From positions 9,760,364 through 9,824,363 of the forward strand of contig CM055113.1 of NCBI GenBank assembly GCA_029204225.1: a stretch of 64,000 nt of DNA, read 5' to 3'. A program made the translations under genes and the position numbers. How positions within the stretch are numbered: the stretch's first letter is position 1; every line of letters starts with the position of its first letter. Positions 1 through 12,969 of this stretch are shown here, one piece after another. The notes under the pieces are model-generated. The model did no database searches. It saw only the letters and a list, made by a program, of their open reading frames with translations, and was not told the DNA's origin. Origin of the DNA: Diphasiastrum complanatum. Its lineage: Eukaryota; Streptophyta; Lycopodiopsida; Lycopodiales; Lycopodiaceae.

Positions 1-274
1 GTCTTGAATTAATGTTTCTCATATTAGAATTGGGCATCAACCTTTAGGGATTCTTCCAAGGAAGTTTGATTGGGCCCAATAATATTTAAAAGCCCTTTAG
101 GGTCCATATGTAATCGATGAGGCCCCAACAAACCTTAACGGTTCCTTTACTTGTTCTTAACATATAGGAAACTAACGATTATGATATTTGAAATGGAGTG
201 AGTGGATGCATTGGGCAATCTACTCCCAAAACTGGTTTTGTTTTTTCTTTCAATATAGACTCATATCCTAGAAA

Positions 275-487
275 CTAAGGTAGGACGCGCGTGTTCGTGC
301 CCAGACGCGGGTGCGGGCGCCCGGGTGTGTTCGGGGGCAAATTTATTTTTTATTTTTTTGATTTTTTTACGTGCATTTTAGGTTAAAAAAAAAAGGGACG
401 CGCCGGACCCTGCGCCCGGTCGGACGCGGACGCGCCTGGGCGCGCAGGCACAAAAAATGGGAAAAACCCCCCGGACGCGCATCTCTG
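275..487. mobile_element. Short hAT-like MITE with GGACGCG word array
   Basis: A 213-bp GC-rich island in AT-rich DNA, bounded by a perfect 8-bp direct repeat CCTAGAAA at 267-274 and 488-495. The ends are C..AG-like (CTAAGGTAGG on the left, CAGAGATGCG on the opposite strand at the right), followed on both sides by repeated GGACGCG/CGCGTCC words around an A/T-rich centre. It has no coding capacity. The 8-bp duplication and small size fit a non-autonomous hAT element, and the word matches the partial element at the far right end of the window. The hAT assignment is inferred from the TSD length and from comparison with the other word-array elements here. Confidence 0.68.
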
Positions 488-495
488 CCTAGAAA

Positions 496-893
496 ATTTT
501 ATGCCTTTCAACCATCCATTTGATATTATCGAGTCTTTAGTTTATCTTTTTCACATGTCTTTGTTTATTCTATATAGCATTTTCCATCCAAGGCTAAAAT
601 GTTATGATGTGAAATGGTCTTAGGACCACACATCCTCCATCAGTGGAGTATGCCAAAGTAGAAACACAACTTCAAAATTAGTTGCATATGTGATTCATCA
701 TAGTTGGAGTATTGGAAGATCCAAGAAAAGTAGTTTGTGTTTGCATGTGGTTGGGGATTAGCAGTGGCTTGGCTTGAAAGAAAGCCATCATTTGGTTGTT
801 TGCAGGTTGAGAAGAGCATCATACTGTGGATCTGAGAAGAATAGAGAGAGGCACGGCAGGATCTGCACTTGTATGGGGTGCAATTTGGCTTGC
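496..893. other. Intergenic stretch, no gene recognised
   Basis: No coding region, RNA gene or repeat that I can name. The sequence is AT-rich and unremarkable. Confidence 0.5.
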
Positions 894-955
894 TGTTACA
901 ACTCCCTAGGATCAACGACTGCCTTGAAGGTTTCACACACCCCATACCAGTGACC
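894..955 (-). mobile_element. Gypsy LTR fragment
   Basis: This stretch begins TGTTACAACTCCCTA and stays closely similar to the outer 60 bp of the LTR at 9,559 and 20,988, then the similarity stops. It is a truncated copy of that LTR family. Its orientation is opposite to the decayed gypsy coding sequence that follows, so it may be an independent fragment. Confidence 0.7.
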
Positions 956-1039
956 ATGAATGTCAGCCATCTCCGCAGATAGCAAAAAATTTCTAGAGAT
1001 GTTGATTTAGCCCGATATTTTTCTTAGGGGATAAAATGA

Positions 1040-2830
1040 ACATGCATCTGGAAGTGGTGTTAGCGTGGTTGGATTGATAGACATTCCACTTTTTCATGCA
1101 CGGTTCTCCCCTCCCAACGACACCAAGGTCGCTATTGCCATTACGTTTTTATGTGGTTAGGCATATACTTGGTTGTAGGATCTCAAAGACAAGGTCAACA
1201 TACCAACCATTTGGGATGAGTCAAGAAGCCTTACAATCACCTTTTTTGCTGGTTTTGGAGCATTATTGTTAGACGGGTTCATTGCAAATGGGAACGAGGC
1301 CCTTGGATGTCTTTTAAAAGGTGGCACCTCCTTTTGCTAGTCGAATGGACCTGATTTTACTCAAATTGCACTATATCCTTGGTCTACCCAAAGACTACCA
1401 ACTTGAGGTTCATCGCAATTGGCCGCTCACTTTGGAGGATGCTGTGTTTGCTAGAATCTATGACAACACCCATGCCACAGCCCATAAAGAGTAGCAAGAC
1501 CCTAAGCAAGAGGCCAAAGACAAGAAACCTTCGACTCCTTTTCAAAAAAAGGGAAGGAAAAAGTCTTTAAATAATCCTATTGTAGCAGATTCTGCCAAGA
1601 GAAATTTAGAAATCTTAGGCAAGAATTTGTGGATTTCTTCCAGAGCAAGTACATGAGGGTCTACCTCCCTGCAAAGCTGTAGATCATCACTTAGAACTTC
1701 TTCCCAAAAGTTCCTTTGTATCGCTTTTTCCATGCACAATGAGCCCGAAGGAGGAAGATGAAGTTGCTAGCCAATTTCAGAATCATTTAACTAGTAGATA
1801 TTAGACCCAATAAATCCTCTTGGGTGGCACCTATACTTGGAGGCCTACACCTCTGTGTAGACTCTAGAAAGCTTAACAAAATGATAGTGAAAAATTGTAA
1901 TTCCTTACCTATGATGGATGATCTAATGTACCGTCTGAAGGTGCTAAATATTTCACCAAGATAGACATTAGATAAGGTTACCATCAGATATGGATGATGG
2001 ATGAGGACGTTCCAAAAACGGGCTTTCGGACTAGGTATGGCCAGCCACTATGAAGTTTTAGTTTTACCTTTTGGTCTCATGAATGCTTCGACAACTTTCT
2101 AGCAAATGATGAACGATCTTCTTCATCCATATTGTGGAAATTTTGCCATAGTTCTTTTTTATGACATATTGGTATACAATTGTACTTTGGAAGAGCATGA
2201 AGCACATCTTTGTACTATCTTAAAGATTCTAAGATAGGAAAAGCTCTATGCTACAAAGTGGAAATGTGAGTTTTTTTAAACAAAACTTAGGTACTTGGGC
2301 CATATAATATCTGATCGAGGTATTGAGATTGACTATGATAAGGTTCGTAAGGTACAGGAGTGGCCTATTTTGAAAACCATTCGAGAAGTAAAATCTTTTC
2401 TGGTCACAAGTTTTTTCCGTAGATTATTAAGGACTATGCCCTTAACAAATCTTCTTAAGTGAATCAAAAGGATTGCTAAGCGCAATTGTAAGAAATTTAG
2501 CCCACTAGTCCATTAAAACGATGATCTGAATGAAAGTTTTGAAACTTTGAAATACTATGTTTTTGTCGTGCCCATACTACACATAGTCGATTCAAACAAG
2601 ACGTTCTTTGTTGAGATGAATGCTAGTGATTATGCTGTAGGAGCCTTCTTTTATCAAGATGGTAGACTAGTAGCTTTTGAGAGCAAAAAGACCCTGCTCA
2701 AAGTAGATATTCTACTTATGAGAAGGAACTACTTGAGGTTATACATGCACGAAAGATTTGTTGCCATTATTTTGTATGGATCTAGATTCACTGTGATGAT
2801 AGATCATCGGTTCTATAGAGGTGCGTCCAA
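1040..2830 (+). pseudogene. Decayed Ty3/gypsy gag-pol remnant
   Basis: Translated pieces on the + strand resemble the gag and pol of the gypsy element at 9.6-21.5 kb. Around 1,330-1,560 there is a gag segment (LKLHYILGLPKDYQLEVHR, then a Lys-rich tail). Around 1,960-2,450 there is reverse transcriptase, including a degenerate YHQI block. At 2,547-2,830 there is RNase H-like sequence (HIVDSNKTFFVEMNASDYAVG, then an ESKK block). Stops and frameshifts are frequent, and the protease and the RT active site cannot be read. It is a dead copy, older than the flanking elements judging by its decay. Confidence 0.75.
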
Positions 2831-2989
2831 TGTTTCATCTAATCACAATTCATTGAACAAATTTCAACGAATCGCCAATTCAAAGTGGTTCGTTTCGAAT
2901 GGATCATTCGAATTGGATTTCTACGTTTGAATCGGCCCACTTGAACAAAAAAATCTATTTTCCAGCAACAATTTATAGCCACTGCCACT

Positions 2990-4320
<1,331 letters not shown>

Positions 4321-5990
4321 GTGAAGAAGGTAAACTCAGAAGGTCTAGGGGAGATGGAAATAGGAGTGTCAGTTTCAATGGTATATAAGGCAGTGGCATA
4401 ATCAGTTCAAATGCACAAATCATCAAGGAGCGGAGGTGGAGCACGGGGAATGAACTCACGCCAGAATGCGCCTGTGGAAGAAGTATAGAAAAGACCAATA
4501 AGTCGCTGCTCTTCCAAACTATCATATGCCCGTTTCTTACGACGAAGTAAGCGGGTAAAGAGACGACGTGTGGATTGCAAGAGATGAGGTGTGTGTATGC
4601 GAGCATGTGTGACAAGGTGATGGTGGGAACGACAATCATCGTCATACCATGGTGGGCGCACCGATCTAGGCTTGGTGTTTTTTTTGTGTTTGTTTTGATT
4701 TGGTTTATAAGGGAAGGAAGTAGTGGCAGCCGTATGGAGTGCTGTGGTAAGGAAGGAAGCTTGCGCTTCAAGCTATGATGTGGGAAAATATGGAGCAGCG
4801 GGGTAAGCGAATGCCGATAGGTAGGTGCGAGTGAGTAGTCAAAAAAGTATTTGGGTGCACGAGACAATGGTGGGGTGAGAACTGTTGAGGCAAAGAAATA
4901 GTACCAAGGCTAAAGAAAAGGAAGGAATGATTAGAGAGAGTGTTAGGAGAGATATGAAAATCATGGATGAGTGAGATGGATGATGGTGATCCCATAAGGT
5001 AATCAACAACACTATGACCGCCATTGTGGGGATGGCAGGTGTATTTGCCCGAGTCAGAAATCCTAGTAACACACAAGTCATCTCCATCAAGGGCACGTAC
5101 CCTACCCGAAGAAGAATTGAAGAGAAGGTCAACAAGCCGCTTTCCTTCCGAGTCATCATGGGCACGCTTTTTACGGCGGAGTATATGGTGGTAAGAGCAT
5201 CGGGCGGAGCGGAGAAGGTGGGGAGCATGAATACGTGCATGGGTGACAAGATGATGAAGAGAACTGCATTTGGCATCATACCATGGGGGACGGAGCAGTG
5301 AGGAATGTGTGCGCCTGCCTTTATGGGGCTTAGACGGAAAGGCTAGAGAAGCGGCAGTATGAAGAGAGTTGGTATGGAAGGCCGCTTGTGTCTCAACTGT
5401 ACTGTCATGGGGAGATAAGTGGAGTAAGAATGCCAAAGACTCCTGGTAGATTGGTGTATATAGAGTTGAATGTATATTTGGGTGCCCAGGTAAGCACAAG
5501 ATGGGAGGATGATTGGGAGGGGGGAGGCGGCTAATAGCGAAGGTGAGAAAAGAATGATCAAAGAGAGTGGTAGGAGAGGTATGAAAATCAGATATGAGAG
5601 GTATAGAGGATGGTGACCCCATGAGATAATCAACGACGCTTTGTCCGCCATTGTGAGGATAACAAGTATATGTGCCTGAATCTATCCAGCAAGATAGGCC
5701 ATTATAAATGGCTAACTCATGGGTCTCTCCAAATTGCAATAAATGCTCGCCATAGGGGTAATAGGTCCCAAGTTATCCTCTGGATCATGGTACCTCCCAT
5801 TACATCACTATCAATGGCACGAACGCGGAGCTGGTCGGTGGTATCATAGAACTCTGACTGTCGTGAGGAAGTTCGGGCAGGGACAGGCAGCTCGGGCAAA
5901 GGGCAGGAGCGGGACAGGAGGGAGATGGGCAGGTAGCGGGGGACAGAAGGAGGGTGCCATAGTTGTGTGAGAGAGGGCGCCATAGCTGCG
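4321..5990 (-). pseudogene. LINE ORF2 endonuclease-to-RT linker, partly duplicated
   Basis: Minus-strand segments encode the C-terminal part of an APE-type LINE endonuclease. A block with a YTCHPHNGG..VVDYLMGSPSS core ends in (D/N)HSFL, which matches the SDH motif position of APE endonucleases. A downstream linker contains PPWYD, HHLVTHARIH and LRRKKRA. Both the endonuclease block (about 5,740-5,560 and 5,080-4,900) and the linker (about 5,310-5,110 and 4,660-4,430) occur twice in order, so a unit of roughly 0.7 kb has been tandemly duplicated. Stops and frameshifts make it non-functional. The endonuclease N-terminus is missing. Confidence 0.8.
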
Positions 5991-6017
5991 TGAGAGGAGG
6001 GCGCTAGGCCACCATCG

Positions 6018-6019
<2 letters not shown>

Positions 6020-6095
<76 letters not shown>
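6020..6095. repeat. (GA)n microsatellite at a LINE 3' end
   Basis: A pure GA array immediately followed on the right by AAGCTTTATTAATGTC. On the minus strand this reads GACATTAATAAAGCTT then (TC)n, so the array sits where a LINE tail belongs, just after an AATAAA-like signal. Confidence 0.9.
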
Positions 6096-6099
<4 letters not shown>

Positions 6100-6350
6100 T
6101 TTATTAATGTCTTTTCCATGCCAAAAGGCATATAAGACTAATGAAGTACATGTCAAGAATGTGGTAACCATGGGAGCGTGTAAAACGTCTCCAAAACTGT
6201 AATAAAGAAAATATCTAGTACAAACTAGAACTAAAATAGACACGTATGCGAGGGTGTGTGCGCGTAATAATCATCTATAGGTGTCATGATGTCAAGGCTA
6301 TGATGCTATGATGTTGCTGTTGTTGTAAAAAGATGTAATCGAGCCGCAAC
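6096..6350 (-). mobile_element. LINE 3' UTR fragment
   Basis: Closely similar to 6,375-6,480, and to the + strand copy at 27,235-27,330 when reversed. Shared landmarks on the minus strand are GAGACGTTTT, GGTTACCACA, ACATGTA and GTCTTATATGCCTTTTGGCA, then AATAAAGCTT and the TC tail. It has no coding sequence. It is 5'-truncated. Confidence 0.75.
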
Positions 6351-6352
6351 AT

Positions 6353-6374
6353 GAGAGAGAGAGAGAGAGAGAGA
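6353..6374. repeat. Short (GA)n tract at a LINE 3' end
   Basis: About 11 GA units immediately left of another copy of the AAGCTTTATTAATG 3'-end signature. Confidence 0.85.
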
Positions 6375-7420
6375 AAGCTTTATTAATGTCTTTTCCATGC
6401 CAAAAGGCATATAAGACTGGTAAATTTACATGTCAAGTGTGTGGTAACAGTGGGAGCGTATGAAACATCTCCAAAACTATAACAGAAATAACAGATCTAA
6501 CTGCTAAGAACTGAAATGGGAACTGAAATAGATGTGATAATAGGTGCTATAAAAGAATGTAATTCGGGCTGTAGCATGAGGGACTGTTGGTGGTCGCTGG
6601 TGTCGTCTAGGAGGATGAGGTCTCCTCGTGATAGGTCGGGTAGCTCGTGCAGCAACATGAGTATGAGTGGGACACTGTCTCTGATCTCTGTGGGCATGTA
6701 AGTCGTCATCCTCTTCCTCATCGTCTAGGTCTCTTCCTCTTCTCCTGGAGAAGAAAGAGGTGATCTGAGACTGAGAAACATGACTCCACTGGGCTGTCTG
6801 ACACAGTTTTTGTCGCAGAATAAACATGTCTCGCATCATGAGTGCAGCGCATCAGGAGTCTTCATAGGCTAGAAGGGATCGTAGGGTGACAGGCGTGTCA
6901 CGGAACAGACAATGGTATCTCCCTTTGATCTCGTAATATACCGGGCACCTAAAGATAAAGTGCTCCTCCGACTCCGCCTCATCCAAGGAACATAATTGAC
7001 AAATCCGCTCCTCTCTCGGTGTACCTTGGAATCTTCCAGTCTCGATAGCCAACTGATGTGAGGATATGCGGAGCTGTCCCAATGTCAATCTGAGGCCGTG
7101 CGCTGCATGAAGGCTCGAGAAGTGTTGAAGACCATAACCTTGGTCTTTGCAGTGTTCACTCCCAATCCCCACCTGGTAGAGAATCCCTGTAAACAATCCA
7201 GCTGCCTCTGTAATCCCTCTTTGGTCGGGGACATCAGTACCACATCATCCGCATACAAGAGAATAGCAATCAAGATGGTGCAAAGTCTACATCCAGCTCC
7301 GCCACACTGTGCGATGGCTCGCTCTAACTCATCAATGTACAATCCAAAAAGAACCGGCGAAAGAGAGCATCCCTGTTTCACCCCAATGGTGCTCCAAATG
7401 TGATCAGAGATGCCACTACC

Positions 7421-7422
<2 letters not shown>
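6375..7422 (-). pseudogene. LINE ORF2 fragment: RT, zinc-knuckle C-terminus and 3' UTR
   Basis: On the minus strand, from right to left, it encodes RT with VKQGCSLSPVLFGLYIDELE and the catalytic LLYADDVVLMSPT box (7,390-7,130). This joins, with an internal deletion, to the ORF2 C-terminal region (7,090-6,850) that carries the RICQLCSLDEAESEEHFIFR Cys/His block (the RT-associated zf-RVT type). The 3' UTR lies at 6,480-6,375. The RT and C-terminal parts are in different frames. Truncated and dead. Confidence 0.87.

Positions 7423-7499
<77 letters not shown>
7423..7499. repeat. (GA)n microsatellite at a LINE 3' end
   Basis: A GA array flanked on the right by the signature GAGAGCTTTATTAATGTC. 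The RT fragment on its left runs straight into it. Confidence 0.92.
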
Positions 7500-7503
<4 letters not shown>

Positions 7504-7980
7504 AGAGCTTTATTAATGTCTTGTGGGTACTCGAGGGTACAAATGACAGAATAAATGTACATCTCAAATGTGTATGATACTCAAAGAGCCCACATAATAA
7601 ATGTACATATCAAATGTGTATGATACTCAAAGAGCGTATGAAAAACGTCTTCATAAAAGAAACATACTAATGAAATAACCAATTTGAATTAAATATACTA
7701 TAATCTCTCTACTGAACTGGAAAGAAAACACATATCAATCATGATGTAAAACAAAGCCTCAAGTCTTGGCATAAGCCCTTAAAGTCGGACGTAATCAAAA
7801 TCGTGGAGTGCTCTGAATGTGAGGAGTGAAACTGCCTCTGTTTGGGCCTGTGGACAATGTCGTCTGCTTTGCCGTGTCCTGCTGGAGGGATGACTTAGTC
7901 TGATGCACTGACGTCTGGTATGATGTCTGTCTCTGACTGGAGAGCGGTTTCCCCAACACGTGCTTAAGTCTAACATTCAT
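7500..7980 (-). mobile_element. LINE 3' UTR fragment
   Basis: Begins with the LINE 3' signature GAGCTTTATTAATG and contains a locally duplicated ATGTACATCTCAAATGTGTA block (about 7,553 and 7,603). No coding region is recognised. The boundary at its right end is uncertain. Confidence 0.55.
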
Positions 7981-8381
7981 CCATCATGCACTTACGTAAA
8001 AGCCAACTCAGAAACATAACAAGCTTAACCATTCAGACTTAAGAAAACTGGAATCCCAACCAACCCGAAAGCCAACTCAGAATCCGTCCCCAAAAGGTAA
8101 CTGTTGCGTAAAGCATTTGTCACTTGATGTTTAAAGTTCACCTTATCAGTCAAGCAGTTTATAAAAACTATACATCGTCCCCCTAACTAATCAACAAAGT
8201 GACACATTAATTATTAATGAACTCTACAAGATACAATCAATGGTGGCTCACTCTAGCCAAAAACTACCTTATTAATGAAATAGATCACTACTATGAGCAT
8301 CCACAACTATAACCAAAACAAAACAACACAACCTAGTAATTAATCATTGTCTACCAACGTAATATGGAAGTAGATTGATGG
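7981..8381. other. Non-coding stretch, nothing recognised
   Basis: No gene or repeat identified; AT-rich. Confidence 0.5.
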
Positions 8382-8815
8382 TGTCACAACTCCCATTTTA
8401 TCAATCACAATTGGAAGTAGTGTGCAACAGATGATCGCAACTACCAAATGGACTTTGACCCTTGAGGAGAATCGCTGATGAATCGCCGACTGATTGAGTC
8501 TACGATAACTAACATTCCATACTACTGGGGATCGTACTCATTGGCTCTCTCATCTCCATGGTTAGAGATACATCCTAGCTATAACATGCTCATACCATCC
8601 ACCCCCCTCCTTGAGAACACTGAATGAATCCTATAGGGTTCTCCCACCTTTATATACATAATACAAGTGGGTCCCACCGTAGTCCACTCCTGGATTTGTG
8701 ACACAAGGTAGCTTGAGGTGTTGACATGTGGTTATAACTATCGGCCACGTTGGTCTAGCGTTCCGTCTCATGCTGAGGCCATCACCTCAGAGTCATACTA
8801 TTATGGTACATAACA
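8382..8815 (-). mobile_element. Divergent solo-LTR-like gypsy sequence
   Basis: It starts TGTCACAACTCCC and ends TATTATGGTACATAACA, matching the two ends of the 469-bp LTRs at 9,559 and 20,988. It also has matching inner landmarks (GAGATACATCCT, a CACTGAATGAAT block, TTTATATACATAA, GTGGGTCCCA). The length is 434 bp and no internal element sequence adjoins it. I could not find a 5-bp duplication, so it may be a solo LTR with decayed flanks or a fragment. Confidence 0.65.
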
Positions 8816-9553
8816 ATAGTACTTACACACACTATTATTGAGTGATTTTCATCATTTACTTGACCAACTTGATCGTGCCTTTAGTATGTGCTACATCTAG
8901 TTGTTTTGCTATAGAAGAACTTTGTTCCAAGATGGGTTCTATGAGAGCTGATGTAGACTCTCTACAATCATATATTGATTCTCTACAGATAGAGTGAAGG
9001 AAGATGTGCACACATAAGACATAGAATAAATTATAAATAATTGTACATTTTGGTTTTTCAGATTGTAATGAGCTCGAGGCTTGAATGGTCAAATTGGAAA
9101 CTTTTCGATATGTACTTAAAGAGCAATTTACAAAAGATTTTGTAGCAGCTATCTATTTGGATGTCAGAGCTAACATTGGTGTATTTATATAGGAGTTATA
9201 TTCATACAAGGCTTGATGGACTGGTAAGTTTCCTTTACGACATAAGATACGCCATGGCTGATCCACATTGTTTGGCAATGCAAGCTTTTTTTTTTTTTTA
9301 GCTTCCACTAGACAAAGGCTCTACTAGACTATACCAACAAGCTCTTTGAGCTACCTTAATTCATGAACTTCCGATGGATGAGGTGGTTTCACAATACATT
9401 ACTAGATTGAGAGGGCCTTGACAATATGATGATGCTTTTGTAAGCCCCTTGCTTTATTATAAGCTTATTATCTTATTGCTACTTTTCAACATAGGTACCC
9501 CACATAAGCAAATCCCTAAGATTGTAGTGTGATCCATCGTAATATGCTATAGT
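8816..9553. other. Non-coding stretch, nothing recognised
   Basis: AT-rich, with many stops in all frames. Short peptide-like runs near 9,110-9,420 suggest decayed coding sequence, but I cannot assign it. Confidence 0.4.
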
Positions 9554-9558
9554 AGTTC

Positions 9559-10027
9559 TGTTACAACTCCCTAAGATCTTCGACTGCCTTGAAGGTTCCG
9601 CACGCCCCATACCAGTGACGACGCACCGTATCCACCCATCCATAGGGTCACAACCGACCCTTCCCCATGCACTGGAGCTATCGACATAATCATGCCCAGT
9701 CAAGCCTCCTACGATAACTGGCGTCCCATACCACCAGCCATTGCACTCGGCTCTCCCTAGCATACATCTCCTGGCCTGGAGATACATCCTGGCTCATGCA
9801 CGTGTTCTCCATCCACCAACTCTCGGGTAGACTGAGTGAATGGAAAGAGGGAAACCCCACCACTATATAGGCATAGCATAGTGGGTCCCATCAAGCACGG
9901 TCTTGCCGGGGACACGTGACCACCTAGGATGGTGACGCGTGGCACCCAAACATGTCGATAACGCCAGACCTGCGTCATGCCCCTTGCGAGGCCGTCATTG
10001 AAGGGTATATCATTATGGTACATAACA
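9559..10027 (-). repeat. 3' LTR of gypsy element A
   Basis: Starts TGTTACAACT and ends GTACATAACA in + view. It closely matches 20,988-21,456. The adjoining TTCTCCCCCCATAAA is the polypurine tract read from the other strand, which fixes this as the 3' LTR. A CACTATATAGG box lies near 9,860. Confidence 0.93.
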
Positions 10028-10503
10028 TTCTCCCCCCATAAAAACTTCCTTCTGTGGGAAGAAACCAGGGAATCTAAGTCTTAAATCATCCTCCCTCTCC
10101 CAGGTGTCCTCATCATCTGACTTACCTTTCCAACGGATCAGATGTTCAGAAATCAAACAATTTCTCAACTGATGTCGTCGGGTATCCATGATCCTTTCCG
10201 GTTCATGGGGTACAAAAGCAGTCAAATCCTCCAATAGTACTAGATCCTCTGTGGGAATCAGGTCATCTTTTCCACCAAGTCGTTCCTTTAAACGACTAAC
10301 ATGGAATACAGGATGAACCTTAGTTCCAACAAGGAGTTCTAGTCTATACGCAGTCCTACCAATTTTGTTAAGTACTTTGAAAGGACTGCTAAAACGTGGA
10401 GATAACTTCAGAAATTTCCCCGTTGGTAGTGTCTTGGAGTCTCTTGGGATTCTAAGATACACCCAATCACCGATCTCAAATTCTCGAGGGGCGCGACTTT
10501 GGT
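10013..10503 (-). pseudogene. Gypsy A integrase C-terminus and chromodomain
   Basis: The minus-strand ORF contains EIGDWVYLRIP, then LSPRFSSPFKVLNKIGRTAYRL, then VHPVFHVSRLK. These are the integrase C-terminal blocks of chromoviruses. It ends with a chromodomain-like LIRWKGKSDDEDTWE. The first residues come from sequence across the inversion breakpoint, so the annotated start is not a true start. The tail overlaps the start of the 3' LTR, as in related elements. Confidence 0.87.
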
Positions 10504-10998
10504 TTATTCCAACAAAAATTACTGTCAAGGCTTCAGAAGTTGCACAACTCTTCGTTGAAAATTTGTTTTTGTTGTATGGTTTGCCGAACGATATTGTTAG
10601 TGATTGTGATTACAAGTTCATTGGCAAGTTCTGGCAGGCAGTCTTTGAAAGACTGGAAACTACTTTAAGTCTATCGTCTACGGATCACCCAGAAACCGAT
10701 GTTCCAACCGAACGTGGCCAGTCGATGGAAGATATGCTTTGCGCATATGTTTCCAGGTGACAATCAGACTGGGAAAAGTATCTCCCAATGGTTGAGTTCG
10801 CATACAATAGTATGCAACATTTTGCCACTGGTTTTAGTCCTTTTATGCTCTTGTACGGCTTTCAGCCTCGTTCCCCTATCTCCATTGGACTCAAAGGCCT
10901 CAAGGTGCAAGCTGCAACGGATTTCTTGCATGATATGCAAGAAATGTTGCAGGTGGCTAGGTAAAGCATTAGATCGGCTCAGGATCGAGCCCTGCACC
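10503..10998 (+). pseudogene. Inverted integrase catalytic core of gypsy A
   Basis: Here the integrase core reads on the + strand while the rest of the element reads on the minus strand. Translation gives FIPTKITVKASEVAQLF, LYGLPNDIVSDCD, STDHPETD, then VEFAYNS and [17 protein letters not shown], then [13 protein letters not shown]. In the gypsy copy at 28.9-29.5 kb these blocks lie between VVVDRLTK and the GDWVYLRIP block. Exactly those two blocks flank this segment on the minus strand, so about 495 bp has been flipped in place. The core also contains stops. Confidence 0.88.
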
Positions 10999-12650
10999 AT
11001 CTTGGTAAGCCTGTCAACTACTACCCAAATGGCATCGTGACCTTTTCCAGACTTGGGAAGTTCGACCGCAAAATCCATGGAAATACTTTCCCACTTCTTG
11101 ATGGGAATTTTCAACGGATGTAATAGAGCAGCAAATTGAGTCTTTCCGCTTTATTAACTTGGCACTGTTCACACCATATGCCTCGACATGACCTTTCATT
11201 TTTGGCCAATACAATTCTCTCTTAACAAGGTCAAGTGTCCTTTGTATACCAGGGTGTCCCACGTTGGGGCTATCGTGGCACTCATGCAGGATTTGGGCCC
11301 TAATGTCCGCGATATCTGGCACACATACTTTTCCTCTGTGGAAAAGTAAACCATTCCTAATGGAATAATCATCAAGTATCTTCTCTTCACGAGATTTCTT
11401 GGAATCTTGCTTTCCAAGATTATTTCTCACAATAGAGGCTCGTGCTAGGACTTCTTGCCAAATACGACAGAAAAACTCATCGGGCCGACAAAGATCTCAC
11501 AAAGAAAGATACAACTCGGATTGGAACTCAGCAAAGCATAATTGATTAACCTCTCCAATCCGGCTCAAAGCATCAGCGACACAATTCGACGTACCTCGAC
11601 GGTGCTTAATGTTGAATTTGAACTCTTGAATGAGTTCTGACCAACGGGCCTTACGACCCCTAAGGTCCGAGGCATCACATATATACTTAAGAGACTCGTG
11701 ATCCGTCATAACCATGAATTTAGATCCTACAAATAATGTCTCCAGATCTTTAACGCATGGATGACAGCAAAAAGTTCCTTTTCATAAGTAGAATATCTAC
11801 TTTGAGCTGGGTTCAACTTCTTGCTTTCGAAAGCCACAGGTCTACCATCCTGGTAAAGGACTGCACCCACTGCATAGTCACTAACATCCGTTTCCACCAG
11901 GAAAGGTCTGCTAGGGTCCACTATGTGTAAGATAGGGGTTGTAGACACTAACATCTTCAAAGCCTCAAATCTTTGATTAAGTTCATCGGTCCAAATAACA
12001 GGTGGACTGATTTTCGAATGCCTTCCTGCTTTCTTCTTATTACCCTTTTTAGTTTTTCTTTTGGCTTTCTTCACTCCCTTAAGAAGATTCGTGAGAGGCA
12101 ATGCAATAAAGGCATAGTCTTTTAATGAATTTGTGGAATATCCTTGTGAAGCCCAAAAAAGATTTAACTTGCCTAATGGTTTTCAGGATAGGCCAATCAT
12201 GAACTTTTTGGACCTTATCGTAATCGATCTCAAGACCTCGATCGGAAATGATATGTCCTAAGTACTTGAGTCTTGTCTGAAAGAACTCACACTTAGACTC
12301 CTTGGCATAAACTTTTGCCTGCCTTAGATTATCTAAGACTGTACGCAAATGTGCTTCATGCTCCTAAAGAGTCTTACTATAAATCAGTATGTCATCCAAA
12401 AATACCACGAGAAACTTCCCTAGATATGGACGAAGAATATCGTTCATCTGTTGGAAGGTTGCCGGGGCATTAGTTAGACCAAAGGGTAAAACTAAATTCG
12501 TAATGGCCATATCTAGAACGGAAACCAATTTTGGAAACATCCCCCTTGTGAATTCTAATTTGATGGTACCTTGACCTAAGGTCCAATTTGGTGAAATACT
12601 TAGCACCATTCAATCGGTCCATTAATTCGTCCATCTGAGGTAAGGGATAA
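10999..12650 (-). pseudogene. Gypsy A pol: RT, RNase H, integrase N-terminus
   Basis: From 12,650 downward the minus strand encodes RT with the catalytic [12 protein letters not shown] box (12,609-12,364) and the KYLGHIISDRGLEID block. RNase H follows (VETDVSDYAVGAVLYQDGR, then MVMTDHESLKYIC, 12,101-11,500). The integrase zinc-binding region is at 11,430-11,190 (HECHDSPNVGHPGIQRTLDL). The region ends with the [15 protein letters not shown] start of the integrase core, at the inversion breakpoint. Several frameshifts separate the ORF pieces. The RT N-terminus is cut at about 12,650 by insertion of gypsy B. Confidence 0.9.
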
Positions 12651-12654
12651 CAAT

Positions 12655-12737
12655 TTTGAATGAAGCCACAATCGATCTAGAGCTAAGCTATGAAAGCATC
12701 ACATAAGCAAGACTTAACCCTAGCTAAGCTATCACTC
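12655..12737 (-). repeat. Truncated 3' LTR of gypsy B
   Basis: About 80 bp, starting GAATGAAGCCACAATCGATC, nearly identical to the start of the 5' LTR copy near 17,110. The similarity then stops, so most of this LTR has been lost. Confidence 0.75.
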
Positions 12738-12969
12738 TCCAGTAATATGTCCAAATGTCCAAATAAGGCCCAAAGCCAACCATATAGCCTAAGTTTCAAT
12801 AATGAATAAAAAAGGGTCCAAGGCCTGCTTATGCATAAAGTAAAGTAAATGTAAATGGACGTGGCGAATGTAATGAGCCGAGTCCATAACTCTCCCCGAC
12901 ACAAAAATAAGACCCAACTACCGAAAAGAAAGTGGATCATATAGCAGCAAGCCCTGGTGGATCAACATC

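Noticed and set aside
275-487. CpG-island promoter of a gene
   Set aside because: Perfect 8-bp flanking repeat and word arrays explain the GC peak; no gene adjoins it.
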